Below are positions 63,401-64,000 of a stretch of 64,000 nucleotides of DNA, piece by piece. The translations under genes and the position numbers were made by a program. Positions within the stretch are counted from its first letter, which is position 1, and each line of letters starts with the position of its first letter. Source of the stretch: Sabellastarte sp. h YS-2021. Taxonomy: Eukaryota; Annelida; Polychaeta; Sabellida; Sabellidae. The DNA is taken from positions 79,636,706 through 79,700,705 of the forward strand of contig OZ024934.1 of the NCBI GenBank assembly GCA_964017235.1, read 5' to 3'. Under the pieces are notes generated by a model. It was not told where the DNA came from. It did not search any database and worked only from the letters and a program-made list of their open reading frames with translations.

Positions 63401-64000
63401 GCGCCCCAGATTATACAAAAACGGTATGCTATTCAAAATAAGATCATCAATAGGCATTGAGTAGTTATGACTATTTTGATGTTCTTGGACAACAAGCGAG
63501 AGTAAAATAATCCTTATAAGTGCCTCAGCCAATCAATCTTCAGATTCAAAAGCAGGCCAAAAATGACTTAGACTCACCGAGTTAAAGCTTTTGTATCTAC
63601 TTCTTTTATATTTAAGTTGAACCAATAGGCACACAATTTATGGATTCCACCAGCTGTCACAAGAAAACCAAAGTTCCACTGATTTGTGTGACCATGTGGT
63701 ATACTGGGGCTGTTAGAGGCTAAAGTGAGACCAAAAATGACCTCCTTAGCGCCGCATATTATAGAATAAAGGTATGCTATTCAAAACAAGATCATCAATG
63801 GGCATTGAGTAGTTATGACTATTTTGACGTTCTTGGACAATAAGCGAGAATCAAATAATCCTGATAAGTGCCCTAGCCAATCAATCTTCAGATTCAAAAA
63901 GCAGGCCAAAAATGACTTAGACTCACCATGTTAAAACTTTTGTGTCTACTTCTTCTATATTTAAGTTGAACCAATAGGCACAGACTTTATGGATTCCACC
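59040..64000 (+). repeat. Copy of 46990-51950 at offset 12,050
   Basis: Units L 59040, S 59584, L 59932, L 60476, L 61019, L 61563, S 62107, L 62455, L 62999, S 63543 and a partial unit from 63891 reproduce units 46990 to 51841 in order, with scattered single-base differences (for example actgtggcc near 62,680, where the earlier copy has actttggcc). The copy runs off the right edge. Confidence 0.92.
62107..62454 (+). repeat. Aberrant short unit, third copy
   Basis: This is the 12,050-bp-offset copy of the unit at 50057. The junction now reads tttcaccaactgtcacaag (tgtc at 62219-62222) with one base changed, and ggcactgaattcatgg retains the lineage marker. Confidence 0.87.

Larger units (their letters stand above)
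1..64000 (+). repeat. Satellite array, L (~544 bp) and S (~349 bp) units
   Basis: Every part of the window aligns to one repeat family in one orientation. I defined a unit as starting at the word gattcaaaa (cattcaaaa in a few copies) and could place all boundaries: 86 complete L units, 41 S units, three fused double-L units and a partial unit at the right end. S runs from gattcaaaa through the core words accaataggcacag, gctgtcacaag, ggctgttagagg and tcaatgggcattgag. L is identical in plan but has 196 extra bases before gctgtcacaag. Neither array edge is in the window, so the true array is longer than 64 kb. A unique gene could not be hidden here because no stretch longer than the SINE departs from the repeat. 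Function is unknown; centromeric or other heterochromatic satellite is the usual context, which is inference only. Confidence 0.98.

Noticed and set aside
1-64000. CRISPR array
   Set aside because: Units are 349-544 bp and directly adjoining, with no short repeat and unique-spacer pattern.
1-64000. CENP-B box
   Set aside because: I found no match to the TTCG....A..CGGG pattern; the consensus has almost no cggg word outside the SINE.
1-64000. rRNA, 5S or histone gene cluster as the basis of the tandem repeat
   Set aside because: No recognisable 5S or rRNA core words and no histone-like reading frame occur in the unit consensus.

Overview
The whole window is one uninterrupted tandem-repeat (satellite) array. 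I found no credible protein-coding gene and no rRNA, tRNA, CRISPR or bacterial-type operon. The sequence is AT-rich and built from about 130 head-to-tail units of one family, all on the same strand. A single tRNA-derived SINE (208-365, minus strand, 14-bp target-site duplication) sits in the first unit. A large satellite plus a pol-III SINE with A and B boxes means a eukaryotic nuclear genome. The SINE style suggests an animal, perhaps an invertebrate, but the sequence does not identify the species.

Two unit types alternate: a short unit S (about 348-349 bp, 41 copies including the SINE-bearing one) and a long unit L (about 544 bp, 86 complete copies), with three fused double-L units of about 898 bp. 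L is S plus a 196-bp module placed between ...ccacca and gctgtcacaag. The 349-bp core looks like an old duplication of a ~175-bp half-unit. The L-only module carries an inverted, diverged piece of the same half-unit, so 349, 196 and 544 bp behave like two, one and three blocks of nucleosome-repeat size.

Layout: 1-519 is the SINE-bearing S unit; 520-3780 is six L units; 3781-10211 is an irregular L/S mix; 10212-11979 holds two 884-bp L+S dimers with a 9-bp deletion; 11980-17177 is mixed; 17178-21294 is mainly 893-bp L+S dimers; 21295-27387 is L/S with a segment duplicated 4,115 bp apart; 27388-34023 is largely L-L-S trimers; 34024-43031 is a 10-unit, 5,048-bp higher-order repeat present almost twice; 43032-53472 holds ~5.4-kb repeats; 53473-59039 carries a 2,334-bp higher-order repeat with shared deletion scars; 59040-64000 repeats 46990-51950 at an offset of 12,050 bp. 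Copies in the left third differ from one another at many sites, whereas multi-kb blocks on the right are nearly identical, so recent amplification lies to the right.

The recurrent 66-68-codon minus-strand open frame in the L units is best read as a passive property of the repeat: variants with in-frame stops were amplified as readily as open ones. Nothing here works as a gene set. The interest is in the repeat architecture, its rearrangement history, and possible protein-binding or promoter-like motifs repeated dozens of times.
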